Shown: positions 9,381 to 21,928 of the stretch, piece by piece | How positions within the stretch are numbered: the first letter of the stretch is position 1 | How the letters are laid out: every line of letters starts with the position of its first letter | NCBI RefSeq assembly: GCF_001280065.1 | Contig: NZ_LGEA01000136.1 | Span: 1 to 64,000, forward strand | DNA length: 64,000 nt | Direction of reading: 5' to 3' | Origin: Streptomyces sp. NRRL B-1140 | Lineage (GTDB): Bacteria; Actinomycetota; Actinomycetes; Streptomycetales; Streptomycetaceae | Position numbers and translations under genes: made by a program | Notes under the pieces: model-generated | Database searches by the model: none | What the model saw: only the letters and a program-made list of their open reading frames with translations | Told to the model about the DNA's origin: nothing

Positions 9381-11371
9381 CCACGACCACCCTCGCCGCA
9401 CTCGTCCCCCTCCTTCCGTTCCTCGGCGCCGCCGCCGGTCTGCTGCTGGGCCGCACGGCACCCGGCTTCGTCCGGCCCCTCGCCGTCCTGCCGACGCTCA
9501 CCTCCTTGGTGCTCGCCGCACTGGTCGCCGTACGCCAGGGCGGCGGAGCGGCCGTCGACTCGGCCACGGAACTCACCCCCACCGGCTCGGTCCCGATCGA
9601 GCTCGCCCTGCACATCGACGGCTTCGCCGCCCTCGTCGCCGTGCTGGTCGGCCTGGTCGCCTCCTGCGTGCAGATCTACTCGACGGGCTACCTGCGCGAC
9701 GACCCGCGCTACCCCTCCTACGCCGCCCTCGTCTCGCTGTTCACCTCCGCGATGTTCCTGGTCGTCTACTCCGGCGACCTGATCGTGCTGCTGGTCGGCT
9801 GGGAGGTCATGGGCATCTGCTCCTACTTCCTCGTCGGCCACTACTGGGAGACCCCGGAGGCCCGCGCCGCCTCCATCAAGGCCTTCCTCGTCACCAAGCT
9901 CGGCGACGTCCCCTTCCTCATCGGGTTGTTCGCCCTCGCCACCGACGCAGGCTCGTTCCGCATCACCCGCATCCTCGGCACCGTCGCGAGCGGCGGGCTC
10001 GACAACCCGACGCTCATCGCGTTGCTGCTCCTCGCGGGAGTGGCGGGCAAGTCGGCGCAGTTCCCGCTGCACACCTGGCTCCCCGACGCGATGGCGGGCC
10101 CGACCCCCGTCTCCGCCCTGATCCACGCAGCGACGATGGTCGCCGCAGGTGTCTACTTCATCGCCCGTCTCCTCCCGGTCTTCGAGGCCTCCCAGGCCGC
10201 GATGGTCGTCCTCGCCGTCATGGCCGCCGTCACGATGACGGGCTCCGCGCTCGCCGCCCTCGCCCAGGACGACATCAAGCGCGTCCTCGCCTACTCGACG
10301 ATCGGCCAGCTCGGCTACATGACCGGCGCGCTCGCCGTCGGCGACCGCGGGGCCGCCGTCTTCCACCTCCTGTCCCACGGCGCCTTCAAGGCGCTGCTGT
10401 TCCTCGCGGCCGGCGTGATCATCCACGCCGCCGGCACCAACTCGCTCGCCGCCATGTCCCGCATGCGGAACCTGCGCGACCGCATCCCCGACGCCTACTG
10501 GACGATGACCGTGGCGCTGCTCGCGCTCGCCGCGATCCCGCCGTTCAGCGGCTTCTTCTCCAAGGAGGCCGTCCTCGGCGTCGCCGAGCACGTCGTCACC
10601 GGGCACACCGAGCACGCCCCCGCCGCCGCGGGCTGGATCGTCCTCGTCGCCGGCCTGATCACGGCCGTGCTCACCGCCGCCTACGCGATGCGCCTGTGGC
10701 TGCTCGCCTTCCGCGGCCGGGGCACCGAAGCCCCCGACCACGGCAGGCAGCCACTGACGATGACCGTCGTGCTGTGGGTCCTCGCCGTGCCGTCCCTGGC
10801 CCTCGGCGGGTTCGCGTTCCGCCTGCTGCCCGACTGGTTCGACGGCCGTGACCTCGGCCCGACCCTGACCACCTCCGTGCTCGGCACGGGCGTGGCCCTG
10901 GTCGGCGGCATCGTCACCTACGCCGCCTGGCGGCACACCACCGCCCTCGCGGCCCGCGTTCCGCTGGGAGCCGTCGCGGCCCATCCCGAGGGCGACGCCG
11001 CCCAGGTCGAGGCGGAAGCCATCGCCACCCATGAGCCGGCCTACGGCGACATCGCCTACGCACCCGACCCCGCCGACCCCGGGCGGCTCCTGCTCGGCCC
11101 GCTGCACCGCCACGCGGCCGCCGGCTTCCACCTGGACGCGGTGTACACGGCACTCTTCGTCCGCCCGGTCCAGGCCGGGGCGAGCCTCGTCAGGTTCCTC
11201 GACCGCGAGGTCGTCGAGACCTATGTCCGCGGTGCGGGGGAGCTGCCCCGCTGGCTCGGCGCCGCCGCACGGCGTGCCCAGACCGGCAACGTCCAGACCT
11301 ATGTGAGCGCGCTGCTCGCCGGCACCGTCGTCCTCGCGGTCGCCGCCGTCCTCGTCGCCACGGGAGCGTGA
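9377..11371 (+). CDS. nuoL: NADH-quinone oxidoreductase subunit L
   Basis: The distal antiporter-like proton-pumping subunit, 664 residues. The key residues are present: Glu143 in [20 protein letters not shown] and Lys225 in [17 protein letters not shown]. The length includes the C-terminal lateral amphipathic helix and anchoring helix typical of NuoL. Start is GTG in a GTGA overlap with nuoK. Conservation of the pumping residues argues that the partial complex still translocates ions. Confidence 0.97.
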   Translation: MTTTTLAALVPLLPFLGAAAGLLLGRTAPGFVRPLAVLPTLTSLVLAALVAVRQGGGAAVDSATELTPTGSVPIELALHIDGFAALVAVLVGLVASCVQIYSTGYLRDDPRYPSYAALVSLFTSAMFLVVYSGDLIVLLVGWEVMGICSYFLVGHYWETPEARAASIKAFLVTKLGDVPFLIGLFALATDAGSFRITRILGTVASGGLDNPTLIALLLLAGVAGKSAQFPLHTWLPDAMAGPTPVSALIHAATMVAAGVYFIARLLPVFEASQAAMVVLAVMAAVTMTGSALAALAQDDIKRVLAYSTIGQLGYMTGALAVGDRGAAVFHLLSHGAFKALLFLAAGVIIHAAGTNSLAAMSRMRNLRDRIPDAYWTMTVALLALAAIPPFSGFFSKEAVLGVAEHVVTGHTEHAPAAAGWIVLVAGLITAVLTAAYAMRLWLLAFRGRGTEAPDHGRQPLTMTVVLWVLAVPSLALGGFAFRLLPDWFDGRDLGPTLTTSVLGTGVALVGGIVTYAAWRHTTALAARVPLGAVAAHPEGDAAQVEAEAIATHEPAYGDIAYAPDPADPGRLLLGPLHRHAAAGFHLDAVYTALFVRPVQAGASLVRFLDREVVETYVRGAGELPRWLGAAARRAQTGNVQTYVSALLAGTVVLAVAAVLVATGA

Positions 11372-11377
11372 GCAGGC

Positions 11378-12976
11378 GTGATCGATATCAACGAGTCCGT
11401 GATGCAGTTCCTTCTGGCATTCGTCGTCGTCGGCCCGCTCCTCGGCGCCGCCGCGGCTCTGCTGCCCGCCCCGCCCGGACTGAAGGGGAAGTCACCCGAG
11501 CAGGCCGTCCTCCGGCACGGTGTCACGGTCACCGGCGCGATCCTCATCGCGGCGATCGTCCTCGCGCTCGGCTTCGACCACGACCAGCCGTCGAAGATGC
11601 AGGCCGGCACGGACATCAGCTGGATTCCCGCACTCCACGTACGCATCCACCTCGGCATCGACGGCATCTCCCTCCCCCTCCTGGTCCTGACCGCGCTGCT
11701 GACCTTCCTCTGCGCGCTCTACTCGTACTTCAAGCAGCAACATCAGCGGCTGACGCCGCGGGCCGAAGGCCCGGCCCCGAAGGCCTTCGTCGCCCTGCTG
11801 CTCGTCCTCGAAGGCGGCACGCTCGCGACCTTCGCCGTCCTCGACCTGGTGCTGTTCTTCCTCGCCTTCGAGATGGTCCTCATCCCGATGTACTTCCTCA
11901 TCGCCCGCTGGGGCGGGGAGGGTCGGAGCCAGGCCGCCTGGCGATTCATCCTCTACACCCTGCTCGGCTCCGTGGTCATGCTGCTCGGCCTGCTCCTGAT
12001 CGGGATCAAGGCGGGCACGTTCGACATGATGGCACTGGCCACTGACAACGGCCGGTCACTGAGCACATCCGTGCAGGTCATCGCTGTTTTGGCGATCGGG
12101 ATCGGGCTCGCGGTGAAGACGCCGATGTGGCCGCTGCACAGCTGGCTGCCCGACGCCCACACCGCCGCGCCGACCGTCGGCTCGGTCCTCCTCGCCGGCG
12201 TGCTCCTGAAGATGGGTACGTATGGATTCGTCCGGATCCTGCTCCCCATCGCACCCGACGGGTTCCGCACCTTCGCGCCCTACCTCGCCGCCCTGGCCGT
12301 CGTCGGCATCATCTACGGATCCCTGGCCTGTCTGGCCCTGGCCAAGCAAGGCGCGAAGGGCGACCTCAAGCGCCTCGTCGCCTACTCCTCCGTCGGCCAC
12401 ATGGGCTTCGTCCTGCTCGGCATCGCCACCATGACCCCGACCGGCGTGAACGGCGCCCTGTTCGCCAACATCGCCCACGGCCTCATCACCGGCCTGCTCT
12501 TCTTCCTGGTGGGCGCGCTGAAGGACCGCACCGGCACCACCGACCTCGACACCCTCGCCGAGGAGACCGGCGCCGCCCTCTACGGCAAGGCCCCGCGCCT
12601 CGGCGGCCTGATCGCCTTCGCCGCCGCCGCCTCGCTCGGCCTGCCGGGCCTGGCCGGGTTCTGGGGCGAGATGCTGGCCCTGTTCGGTGCGTTCCGGCCC
12701 GCCGAGGGCCTCAGCCGCCCGGCCTTCCTCACCTTCATGGCGATCGGCGCGTTCGGCACGCTGCTGACGGCCGCCTACCTGCTGGTCGTGGTTCGCCGTG
12801 TCTGCATGGGCGCCCTGCCCCAGGACGCTCCGACGCTCCCCGACGTCCGTTCCTACGAGTTCGCGGCGTGGACCCCGCTCGTGGCCCTCACCGTCGTCGC
12901 GGGCCTGTGGCCCAGAGCCCTCCTCGGCCTGAGCGACCCGGCCGTCCAGCAGCTCCTCGCAGGAGGCACCCGATGA
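11378..12976 (+). CDS. nuoM: NADH-quinone oxidoreductase subunit M
   Basis: An antiporter-like subunit of 532 residues with about 14 helices. Glu165 in FFLAFEMVLIPMYFLIARWGG and Lys247 in AVKTPMWPLHSWLPDAH match the conserved proton-pump pair. The GTG start at 11378 is six bases after nuoL; an in-frame GTG at 11399 is an alternative. The stop overlaps nuoN by ATGA. Confidence 0.96.
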   Translation: MIDINESVMQFLLAFVVVGPLLGAAAALLPAPPGLKGKSPEQAVLRHGVTVTGAILIAAIVLALGFDHDQPSKMQAGTDISWIPALHVRIHLGIDGISLPLLVLTALLTFLCALYSYFKQQHQRLTPRAEGPAPKAFVALLLVLEGGTLATFAVLDLVLFFLAFEMVLIPMYFLIARWGGEGRSQAAWRFILYTLLGSVVMLLGLLLIGIKAGTFDMMALATDNGRSLSTSVQVIAVLAIGIGLAVKTPMWPLHSWLPDAHTAAPTVGSVLLAGVLLKMGTYGFVRILLPIAPDGFRTFAPYLAALAVVGIIYGSLACLALAKQGAKGDLKRLVAYSSVGHMGFVLLGIATMTPTGVNGALFANIAHGLITGLLFFLVGALKDRTGTTDLDTLAEETGAALYGKAPRLGGLIAFAAAASLGLPGLAGFWGEMLALFGAFRPAEGLSRPAFLTFMAIGAFGTLLTAAYLLVVVRRVCMGALPQDAPTLPDVRSYEFAAWTPLVALTVVAGLWPRALLGLSDPAVQQLLAGGTR

Positions 12977-14496
12977 GCTCCCCGGCCCAGCCCCTGGCGG
13001 CGTCGCTGGTCCAGTCCGTCGACTGGCTCGCGATCGCGCCGCCCACCATCGTGGCGGTCGTCGCACTCGTCGTCCTGGTGGCCGACCTGTTCGTCGCCGA
13101 ACACCGCAAGGCCCTGCTCGGCTGGACATCCGTGGCGGGTCTGGCCGCCGCCACGCTGATGCTGCTGCCCCTCCTGGGCGGCGACCGCAGCACCTTCTGC
13201 CTGACCGGCGACGCCACCGTGTGCAGCTACACAGCCGACCGCTTCACCCTGGTCATCCAGTTCCTGGTCCTCGGCGGCGCTCTCCTCGCCGCCCTCCTGT
13301 CGGTCACCGCCCTGAAGGACGCACGCAAGGACCTCCCCGAAGGGGAGTACTGGTTTCTGCTGCTGTCCTCCGCGGCCGGCGCCGCACTCCTGCCCGCCTC
13401 CCGCGACCTCGCGACCCTGATCGTCGCCCTGGAGGTCGCCTCCCTGCCCGCCTTCGCACTGGTCGGCCTCAGGTACGGCGACCGGAAGTCCTCCGAGGCG
13501 GCCCTGAAGTTCTTCCTGTCCTCGGTCACCGCGACCGCGGTCAGCCTCTTGGGCATCAGCTTCGTGTACGCCACCACCGGCACCCTCTACCTCACCCAGG
13601 TCGCCGACCGCATCCAGCACGTCGACGGGCAGTTCCACACCCTCGCCCAGACCGGCGTCGTCCTCACCCTCGTCGGCTTCGCCTTCAAGACGGCCGCCGT
13701 GCCCTTCCACTTCTGGGTGCCCGACACCTATGTGGGGGCACCTCTGCCGATCGCGGCCTACCTGTCGGTCATCGGCAAGGCGGTCGGCTTCAGCGGCCTC
13801 ATCCTCGTCACGGTCGTGGCCCTCCCGTCGTACGCCGACGTCTGGGGTCCCGCCCTGGCAGCCCTGGCGGCGCTCACCATGACCGTGGGCAACGCCGGAG
13901 CCCTGCGCCAGCAAGCCACGCGCGCGTACAGCGCCGTCCGCCTGCTCGCCTGGTCCTCCGTCGGCCAGGCCGGCTACCTCCTGGTGCCGATCGCCGCCGC
14001 CGCGTACTCGGGGAACGCCGAGAAGTCGATCGGCTCCACCGTCGCCTACGCCCTGATGTACGGCGCCGTGAACCTCGGCGCCTTCGCGGTTGCCGCCCTC
14101 GTGGGCCGCACGCAAACCCTCAACCGAGTCGCCGACTACCGTGGCCTGTACGCCTCCAGCCCGCTGTCCGCGCTGCTCCTGGCGTTCTTCCTGCTCTGCC
14201 TCGCCGGACTGCCGCCGGGCATCATCGGTCTCTTCGCCAAGGTCACCGTCTTCTCGGCGGCCGTCGACGCCGGGCTCGGCTGGCTGGCCGTGGTCATGGC
14301 CGTCAACGTCGTGATCGCACTGGTCTACTACCTCCAGTGGACGGCCTTGCTGTTCCGCGCCCCCGAGGGTGAACCCGAGAAGCACCGTGTCCCCGGACCG
14401 GTCACCGCCGCGATCGCCCTGACCGGCGTCCTCGGTATCGCCCTGTCCGGCGCGCCCCAGCTGGTCCTGCGCTTCACCGACACCGGTCTCTTCTGA
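12973..14496 (+). CDS. nuoN: NADH-quinone oxidoreductase subunit N
   Basis: Third antiporter-like subunit, 507 residues. Glu154 in VALEVASLPAFALVGLR and Lys239 in AFKTAAVPFHFWVPDTY are the conserved pump residues. A perfect AGGAGG (12961-12966) sits seven bases before the ATG. It is the last gene of the operon; a hairpin follows about 50 bases after the stop. Confidence 0.96.
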   Translation: MSSPAQPLAASLVQSVDWLAIAPPTIVAVVALVVLVADLFVAEHRKALLGWTSVAGLAAATLMLLPLLGGDRSTFCLTGDATVCSYTADRFTLVIQFLVLGGALLAALLSVTALKDARKDLPEGEYWFLLLSSAAGAALLPASRDLATLIVALEVASLPAFALVGLRYGDRKSSEAALKFFLSSVTATAVSLLGISFVYATTGTLYLTQVADRIQHVDGQFHTLAQTGVVLTLVGFAFKTAAVPFHFWVPDTYVGAPLPIAAYLSVIGKAVGFSGLILVTVVALPSYADVWGPALAALAALTMTVGNAGALRQQATRAYSAVRLLAWSSVGQAGYLLVPIAAAAYSGNAEKSIGSTVAYALMYGAVNLGAFAVAALVGRTQTLNRVADYRGLYASSPLSALLLAFFLLCLAGLPPGIIGLFAKVTVFSAAVDAGLGWLAVVMAVNVVIALVYYLQWTALLFRAPEGEPEKHRVPGPVTAAIALTGVLGIALSGAPQLVLRFTDTGLF

Positions 14497-14542
14497 ACCT
14501 CGTTCCGGGTACGGAGGCCCACCGGAAGGACGGCCGCTTACA

Positions 14543-14576
14543 CCGCACGCGTGCGGGGCACCCGCTCCACGCGTGC
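14543..14576 (+). terminator. Hairpin after nuoN
   Basis: The nine-base arms GCACGCGTG (14545-14553) and CACGCGTGC (14568-14576) form a stem with a 14-base loop, and the left part is also within a 14-base perfect palindrome (14543-14556). No T-tract. A probable end of the nuo operon. The rest of 14497-14760 holds only the htpX upstream region. Confidence 0.5.
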
Positions 14577-14760
14577 GTGCCGGTTGATGGCACCGTCACC
14601 CGGACGGTCCACACCCGGCGCCGCACGCACCAGGGAACTCGCGCCCGCCGCCTGGCGTTGACCAGTACGGGAGGGTCCACTGGACGTGAGAACGCGGCAC
14701 CAGTGGCACCGCAGATTCAGCAAGCAAGGGTCCCCTGCCGCACGACTTGGAGGGCGTACC

Positions 14761-15624
14761 GTGCACCGCCGGCACAACGGGCTCAGGACAGCGATACTCC
14801 TGGGAGGACTGTCCGCACTCATCATCGTCATCGGCAGCTTCTTCGGCCGCATGGGGCTCGTCATCGCCGTCCTGGTAGCACTGGCCACCAACGCCTACGC
14901 GTACTGGAACAGCGACAAACTCGCCCTACGCGCGATGCGCGCCCGCCCGGTGAGCGAGTTCGAGGCCCCGGCGCTCTACCGCATGGTCCGCGAGCTCTCC
15001 ACCCAGGCCCGCCAGCCCATGCCGCGCCTGTACATCTCCCCGACGGAGGCACCCAACGCCTTCGCCACAGGCCGCAATCCCCGCAACGCCGCGGTGTGCT
15101 GCACCGACGGCATCCTGCGCCTGCTGGACGAGCGCGAACTGCGCGGCGTCATCGGCCACGAGCTCAGCCACGTCTACAACCGCGACATCCTCATCTCGTC
15201 GGTCGCCGGCGCCCTCGCCTCCGTCATCATGTTCCTGGTCAACTTCGCCTGGCTGATCCCCATCGGACGCTCGGACGACGACGACGGCCCCGGTCTGCTC
15301 GGCATGCTGCTGATCATGCTCCTGGGCCCGCTCGCCGCCTCGCTCATCCAACTCGCCATCAGCCGCTCGCGGGAGTACCAGGCGGACGCCTCGGGTGCCC
15401 AGCTCACCGGCGACCCGCTTGCCCTGGCCAACGCCCTGCGCAAGCTCGAACTCGGCACGAAGCAGCTTCCGCTGCCTCCCGAGCCACGCATCGAGACCGC
15501 CAGTCACATGATGATCGCGAACCCGTTCCGGCCCGGCCAGGGCCTCTCGAAGATGTTCTCCACACACCCGCCGATGGCGGAACGCATCGCCCGGCTCGAA
15601 AAGATGGCAGGTGGGAACCAGTGA
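14761..15624 (+). CDS. htpX: HtpX-type membrane zinc metalloprotease (M48)
   Basis: A 287-residue integral membrane protease that degrades misfolded membrane proteins. Two hydrophobic N-terminal segments (about residues 11-45) precede the zinc site HELSH at residues 133-137; Glu134 is catalytic and the third ligand Glu lies near 205 in SREYQAD. Two further hydrophobic segments lie between them (about 142-200). The GTG at 14761 has GGAGGG five or six bases upstream and gives the usual family length; a GTG at 14686 also has a ribosome site and would add 25 basic residues. It overlaps the following yccF by GTGA. Confidence 0.93.
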   Translation: MHRRHNGLRTAILLGGLSALIIVIGSFFGRMGLVIAVLVALATNAYAYWNSDKLALRAMRARPVSEFEAPALYRMVRELSTQARQPMPRLYISPTEAPNAFATGRNPRNAAVCCTDGILRLLDERELRGVIGHELSHVYNRDILISSVAGALASVIMFLVNFAWLIPIGRSDDDDGPGLLGMLLIMLLGPLAASLIQLAISRSREYQADASGAQLTGDPLALANALRKLELGTKQLPLPPEPRIETASHMMIANPFRPGQGLSKMFSTHPPMAERIARLEKMAGGNQ

Positions 15625-16013
15625 GGACCATACTCAACGTCATATGGCTCGTCCTGAGCGGCTTCTGGCTGTTCCTCGCCTACATGCTCGCGGGCCTGCT
15701 GCTCTGCATCACCGTCATCGGCATCCCGTTCGGAATCGCGGCCTTCCGCATCGGTGTCTACGCCCTGTGGCCCTTCGGGTATACGACGGTCGAGCGCCGC
15801 GACGCGGGCGCGCCATCGTGTGTGGGCAACGTGCTGTGGCTGGTGCTCGCGGGCTGGTGGCTCGCCCTGGGCCACATCGCCACCGGCATCGCCCTGTGCG
15901 TCACGATCATCGGCATCCCGCTGGGCATCGCCAACTTCAAGCTCATCCCGGTCTCGTTGCTTCCGCTCGGCCGCGACATCGTGCGGACGAACGAGCCCTT
16001 CGCGGTGCGCTGA
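15621..16013 (+). CDS. yccF: YccF-family inner membrane protein
   Basis: A 130-residue membrane protein with two tandem YccF (DUF307) modules. Each begins with a hydrophobic helix and contains [11 protein letters not shown] or [11 protein letters not shown], about 65 residues apart. Function is unknown in the family. The GTG overlaps the htpX stop, so production is coupled to the protease, which suggests membrane quality control. Confidence 0.88.
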   Translation: MRTILNVIWLVLSGFWLFLAYMLAGLLLCITVIGIPFGIAAFRIGVYALWPFGYTTVERRDAGAPSCVGNVLWLVLAGWWLALGHIATGIALCVTIIGIPLGIANFKLIPVSLLPLGRDIVRTNEPFAVR

Positions 16014-16242
16014 ACGGAGAGTCGCCGCCCTCCGTTGTCCACAGGCCGGAGGTCGTCCACAGGCCCGCCCGGCTGTCGGCGGCGGTCTGCATCATGGATC
16101 CATGACCGCGATCGAGCAGTTGCCGACCCGAGTGACGACCGAGACACACAACACCGGCTGGATGGGCGGTACTCCGTGCCACGAGCCGAACACCGCGATA
16201 CGAGACGCCGGAAGGGCGATGGCGAACGACCGTGGGAGATCC

Positions 16243-16314
16243 GAGCCGAGAGGTGCCCGAGGGTCAGAGCCGCGAGGCGGCTGAGGGTAAGAGCCGCGAG
16301 GCGCCTGAGGGCCC
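16243..16314. repeat. Three 24-base tandem repeats in an intergenic region
   Basis: Three consecutive units begin GAGCCG[AC]GAGG and end near CTGAGGG (16243-16266, 16267-16290, 16291-16314). They lie in the 322-base gap between yccF and the permease, 22 bases beyond the permease stop. A short frame (ATG 16102, stop 16282-16284) runs into the repeats but has no ribosome site or recognisable product, so I do not call a gene. I see nothing else in the gap. Confidence 0.75.
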
Positions 16315-16335
16315 GGTCCGTCGTGGAGGCCGGTC

Positions 16336-17598
16336 CTACCGTTCCCCTGCCCCGGCCCCTGACTGCTTCCACCGGCGCACCGCATACGCGACGACCCCCA
16401 CCACCAGCACCCCCGCGCCCACGACGACCGACACCCCGGGAAGCGAGAACGCCAGCACCGCGCACCCGGCCAGCCCCACCGCCGGCACCACCCTCGCAGA
16501 CCACGCCGAAGACAGGGTCCAGGCCGACGCGTTGGCCACGGCGTAGTACGCCAGCACACCGAAGGAGGAGAACCCGATCGCGCCCCGGACGTCCACCGTG
16601 GCCGCCAGGACCGCCACCACCGCACCCACGGCCAGCTCCGCCCGGTGCGGCACCTGGAACCGCGGATGCACAGAGGCCAGCGCCCTCGGCAGATGCCGGT
16701 CCCGTGCCATGGCAAGCGTCGTCCGCGACACCCCCAGGATCAGCGCCAGCAGCGACCCCAGCGCGGCCACGGCGGCACCCACCCGCACCACCGGCACGAG
16801 CCAAGGCGCCCCCGCGGCCCGCACCGCATCGGCCAGCGGTGCAGTAGCGGCCCCGAGCCCACTCGACCCCAGTACCGAAAGGACAGCCACCGCGACACAC
16901 AGGTAGACCACCAGGGCGATGCCCAGCGCCAGCGGGATCGCACGCGGAATGGTCCGTGCCGGATCCCGCACCTCCTCGCCGAGGGTCGCGATCCGGGCGT
17001 ACCCCGCGAAGGCGAAGAACAGCAGACCTGCCGCCTGCAGCACCCCGTCCGCCCCGCCCGAGGCCCCGATGTCCAGCCGCCCGGCGTCGGACTCACCGGA
17101 TGCCAGACACACGAGCACCACACATGCGAGGACCGCCAGGACGAGCGCCACGATCAGCCGCGTCAGCCAGGCGGACTTCTGTACACCGCCGTAGTTCACC
17201 GCGGTCAGCGCCACGACGGCCGCGACCGCCACCGCGTGCGCCTGCTCCGGCCACACGTACGTGCCCACGGTGAGCGCCATCGCCGCACAGGAGGCCGTCT
17301 TCCCGACCACGAACGACCAGCCCGCGAGATACCCCCAGAACTCCCCGAGCCGCTCCCGCCCGTACACATAGGTACCGCCCGAGGCCGGATAAAGGGCGGC
17401 GAGGCGAGCCGACGACATGGCGTTGCAGTACGCGACCACAGCGGCCACGGCCAGCCCGAGGAGCAGCCCGGAGCCGGCGGCGTGCGCGGCCGGTGCGAGG
17501 GCGGCGAAGATCCCCGCTCCCACCATCGAGCCGAGTCCGATGACGACGGCGTCGCCCACACCGAGCGTGCGGCGCAGTCCAGGGCCGGAGGCTGTCAT
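16336..17598 (-). CDS. APC-family amino-acid permease
   Basis: A 420-residue transporter with about 12 membrane helices. The N-terminal VVIGLGSMVGAGIFAALAPA is the unwound helix-1 substrate-binding motif of the APC superfamily, and AALYPASGGTYVYGRERLG the conserved segment after helix 2. The ATG at 17598 places the motif near residue 18, as is usual, and has an AGGG site; longer starts (to 17745) add residues without similarity. The substrate cannot be assigned. It is a single gene, convergent with yccF. Confidence 0.9.
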   Translation of the reverse strand: MTASGPGLRRTLGVGDAVVIGLGSMVGAGIFAALAPAAHAAGSGLLLGLAVAAVVAYCNAMSSARLAALYPASGGTYVYGRERLGEFWGYLAGWSFVVGKTASCAAMALTVGTYVWPEQAHAVAVAAVVALTAVNYGGVQKSAWLTRLIVALVLAVLACVVLVCLASGESDAGRLDIGASGGADGVLQAAGLLFFAFAGYARIATLGEEVRDPARTIPRAIPLALGIALVVYLCVAVAVLSVLGSSGLGAATAPLADAVRAAGAPWLVPVVRVGAAVAALGSLLALILGVSRTTLAMARDRHLPRALASVHPRFQVPHRAELAVGAVVAVLAATVDVRGAIGFSSFGVLAYYAVANASAWTLSSAWSARVVPAVGLAGCAVLAFSLPGVSVVVGAGVLVVGVVAYAVRRWKQSGAGAGER

Positions 17599-17791
17599 GC
17601 GTCGCACCCTACTGATCAGTGCAACCGGCGGGCGTGGCCGGGGCGTCCTTGCGACCAAGACGGCGTGACCGTTCGGGGCGAGGAGGCCGCGCGCGGGACG
17701 CCCGACGTACGACGCACGGGCCGGGCCTGCCGAAAGCAAGATCACATGTCCGAAACCGTGCGGGCACAGCGTGAAAGGGCAGGTTCACGGC

Positions 17792-18058
17792 ATGACCATC
17801 ATCAGCTGGATCATCCTGGGACTGTTGGCAGGAGCCATCGCGAAGTTCCTGCTGCCCGGGCGCGACCCGGGTGGCCTCATCGGCACGACCCTGATCGGCG
17901 TCGCGGGCGCGTTCATCGGCGGCTGGATCTCGGCCCGCTGGATGGACCACCCGATCACCAAGGACTTCTACGACGGTGCGACCTGGGCAGCGGCGATCGG
18001 TGGATCGCTCGTCCTCCTGATCGCCTACCGCCTCCTGTTCGGCAACTCGCGGGACTGA
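17792..18058 (+). CDS. GlsB/YeaQ/YmgE-family small membrane protein
   Basis: An 88-residue protein with three hydrophobic helices. The N-terminal ISWIILGLLAGAIAKFLLPG and the following GLIGTTLIGVAGAFIGG are hallmarks of the transglycosylase-associated (GlsB/YeaQ) stress family. The ATG at 17792 matches family starts; an in-frame GTG at 17771 is possible. The family is often stress-induced, but no specific promoter was recognised here. Confidence 0.88.
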   Translation: MTIISWIILGLLAGAIAKFLLPGRDPGGLIGTTLIGVAGAFIGGWISARWMDHPITKDFYDGATWAAAIGGSLVLLIAYRLLFGNSRD

Positions 18059-18087
18059 CGCGCCCGCCGGCGCAAGCCGGCAGACGA

Positions 18088-18118
18088 GAAGGGTGGGCAC
18101 CGCCGGTGCGCACCCTTC
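18088..18118. terminator. Bidirectional terminator between convergent genes
   Basis: GAAGGGTG (18088-18095) pairs with CACCCTTC (18111-18118), with further pairing inside (GGCACC with GGTGC). It lies 29 bases after the GlsB-like gene and 37 bases after yajQ on the opposite strand, so it can serve both. Confidence 0.75.
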
Positions 18119-18155
18119 CCATGTCCGTCGAGGCGTGGGGGCCGGGAGGCCGGAC

Positions 18156-18644
18156 CTACCGGTAGTTCACGAACTGCAGGGCGAAGTCGAAGTCCTTGCT
18201 CTTCAACAGGGCGATGACGGCCTGCAGATCGTCACGGTTCTTGGAGCTGACCCGCAGCTCCTCGCCCTGCACCTGCGCCTTCACGCCCTTGGGGCCCTCG
18301 TCGCGGATGGTCTTCGCCACCTTCTTCGCGTTCTCCTGGGAGATGCCCTCCTTGATCGACGAGAAGATCTTGTACTCCTTGCCGGAGAGCTGGGGCTCGC
18401 CCGCCTCCAGGGCCTTCAGCGAGATGCCCCGCTTGATCAGCTTGGACTGGAAGACGTCGAGGATGGCCTTCACCCGGTCCTCGGAGTTCGCCTCCATGAG
18501 GATCTGCTCACCGGACCACGAGATCGAGGCACCCACGCCCTTGAAGTCGTAGCGCTGCGAGATCTCCTTGGCGGCCTGGTTGAGTGCGTTGTCGACCTCC
18601 TGCCGCTCGACCTTCGAGACGATGTCGAAACTGGAGTCGGCCAT
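18156..18644 (-). CDS. yajQ: YajQ-family nucleotide-binding protein
   Basis: A 162-residue UPF0234 protein. The opening [20 protein letters not shown] and the C-terminal [15 protein letters not shown] are diagnostic. YajQ proteins fold as two ferredoxin-like domains, bind nucleotides, and in some bacteria cyclic di-GMP; cyclic di-GMP matters in Streptomyces development, but a role here is inference. AAGGAG lies nine bases before the ATG. Confidence 0.96.
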   Translation of the reverse strand: MADSSFDIVSKVERQEVDNALNQAAKEISQRYDFKGVGASISWSGEQILMEANSEDRVKAILDVFQSKLIKRGISLKALEAGEPQLSGKEYKIFSSIKEGISQENAKKVAKTIRDEGPKGVKAQVQGEELRVSSKNRDDLQAVIALLKSKDFDFALQFVNYR

Positions 18645-18863
18645 GTCCTGTGGCTCCTTGTATCGGGTTGCGTATCGTGCGTACCGGCGTGGTGGGCGGT
18701 CGCAGGGCCCGGTCGGGTCCCGGGCCGCATCCGGACCAGCCTAGCCACCCGCGGCCCTCCGAGCGCTGATCAATCGGGTGGCGAAGCACCCCTCGGCATC
18801 AGGTATTGTTTACGTCGTTGCCACGGAGCGCCGCGAAAGAGCGGCTCGAAGGGCAGCAACCCC

Positions 18864-18945
18864 GGCGGTGTGCCCGAGCGGCCAAAGGGAGCAGACTGTA
18901 AATCTGCCGGCTCAGCCTTCCCAGGTTCGAATCCTGGCGCCGCCA
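18864..18945 (+). tRNA. tRNA-Tyr (GTA)
   Basis: An 82-base class II tRNA with a long variable arm. The acceptor GGCGGTG pairs with CGCCGCC, the anticodon loop is CTGTAAA (anticodon GUA) and the T loop is GGTTCGAATCC. CCA is not encoded. In Streptomyces this tRNA gene is the known attachment site of SLP1-type integrative elements. No integrase or second attachment site is present nearby, so the site looks unoccupied. Confidence 0.96.
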
Positions 18946-18954
18946 CACTGGGGA

Positions 18955-18997
18955 AGACCCCCTCTGATCAGATTGTGGATCTGATCAGAGGGGGTCT
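18955..18997 (+). terminator. Strong hairpin terminator of tRNA-Tyr
   Basis: A perfect 19-base stem (18955-18973 with 18979-18997) with loop TGTGG begins ten bases after the tRNA. The centre of the stem is CCCCCTCTGATCAGAT. It should end the tRNA transcript very efficiently. Confidence 0.92.
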
Positions 18998-19168
18998 CTC
19001 GTTGTGTGCTCCAGGTCAGTCCAGTCCCCCAGATGTCCCCCGGAGCCCCAGGGCATCCCCTGGCCTCCCCGGGCGTGAGCATGATCACTACACCTCGCCG
19101 GACCGTCAGGCATGAGCGCGTCAGATACGCTGCCGCCTCTTGTAACGGCACCCTTCTGAAGAGGTGTA

Positions 19169-21786
<2,618 letters not shown>

Positions 21787-21928
21787 CATGACGTCGTGCG
21801 GCCGGTGGGGCATGCGGGCGACCGGGCTCACCACCCCAGCGGCGCGCGCCCAGCGACGCCCCCTCATGCCCCGGACGCCAAAGGGGCCGTGACCGCCGGG
21901 GAGCTGCTCCGCGCGGCACACTGGCCCC

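Noticed and set aside
9170..11131. Long minus-strand frame over nuoL
   Set aside because: A Gly/Glu/Arg-rich antisense shadow typical of high-GC genes; NuoL on the plus strand is certain.
16102..16284. Small frame beginning TAIEQLPTR between yccF and the permease
   Set aside because: No ribosome site, no recognised family, and its end is made of the 24-base repeats.
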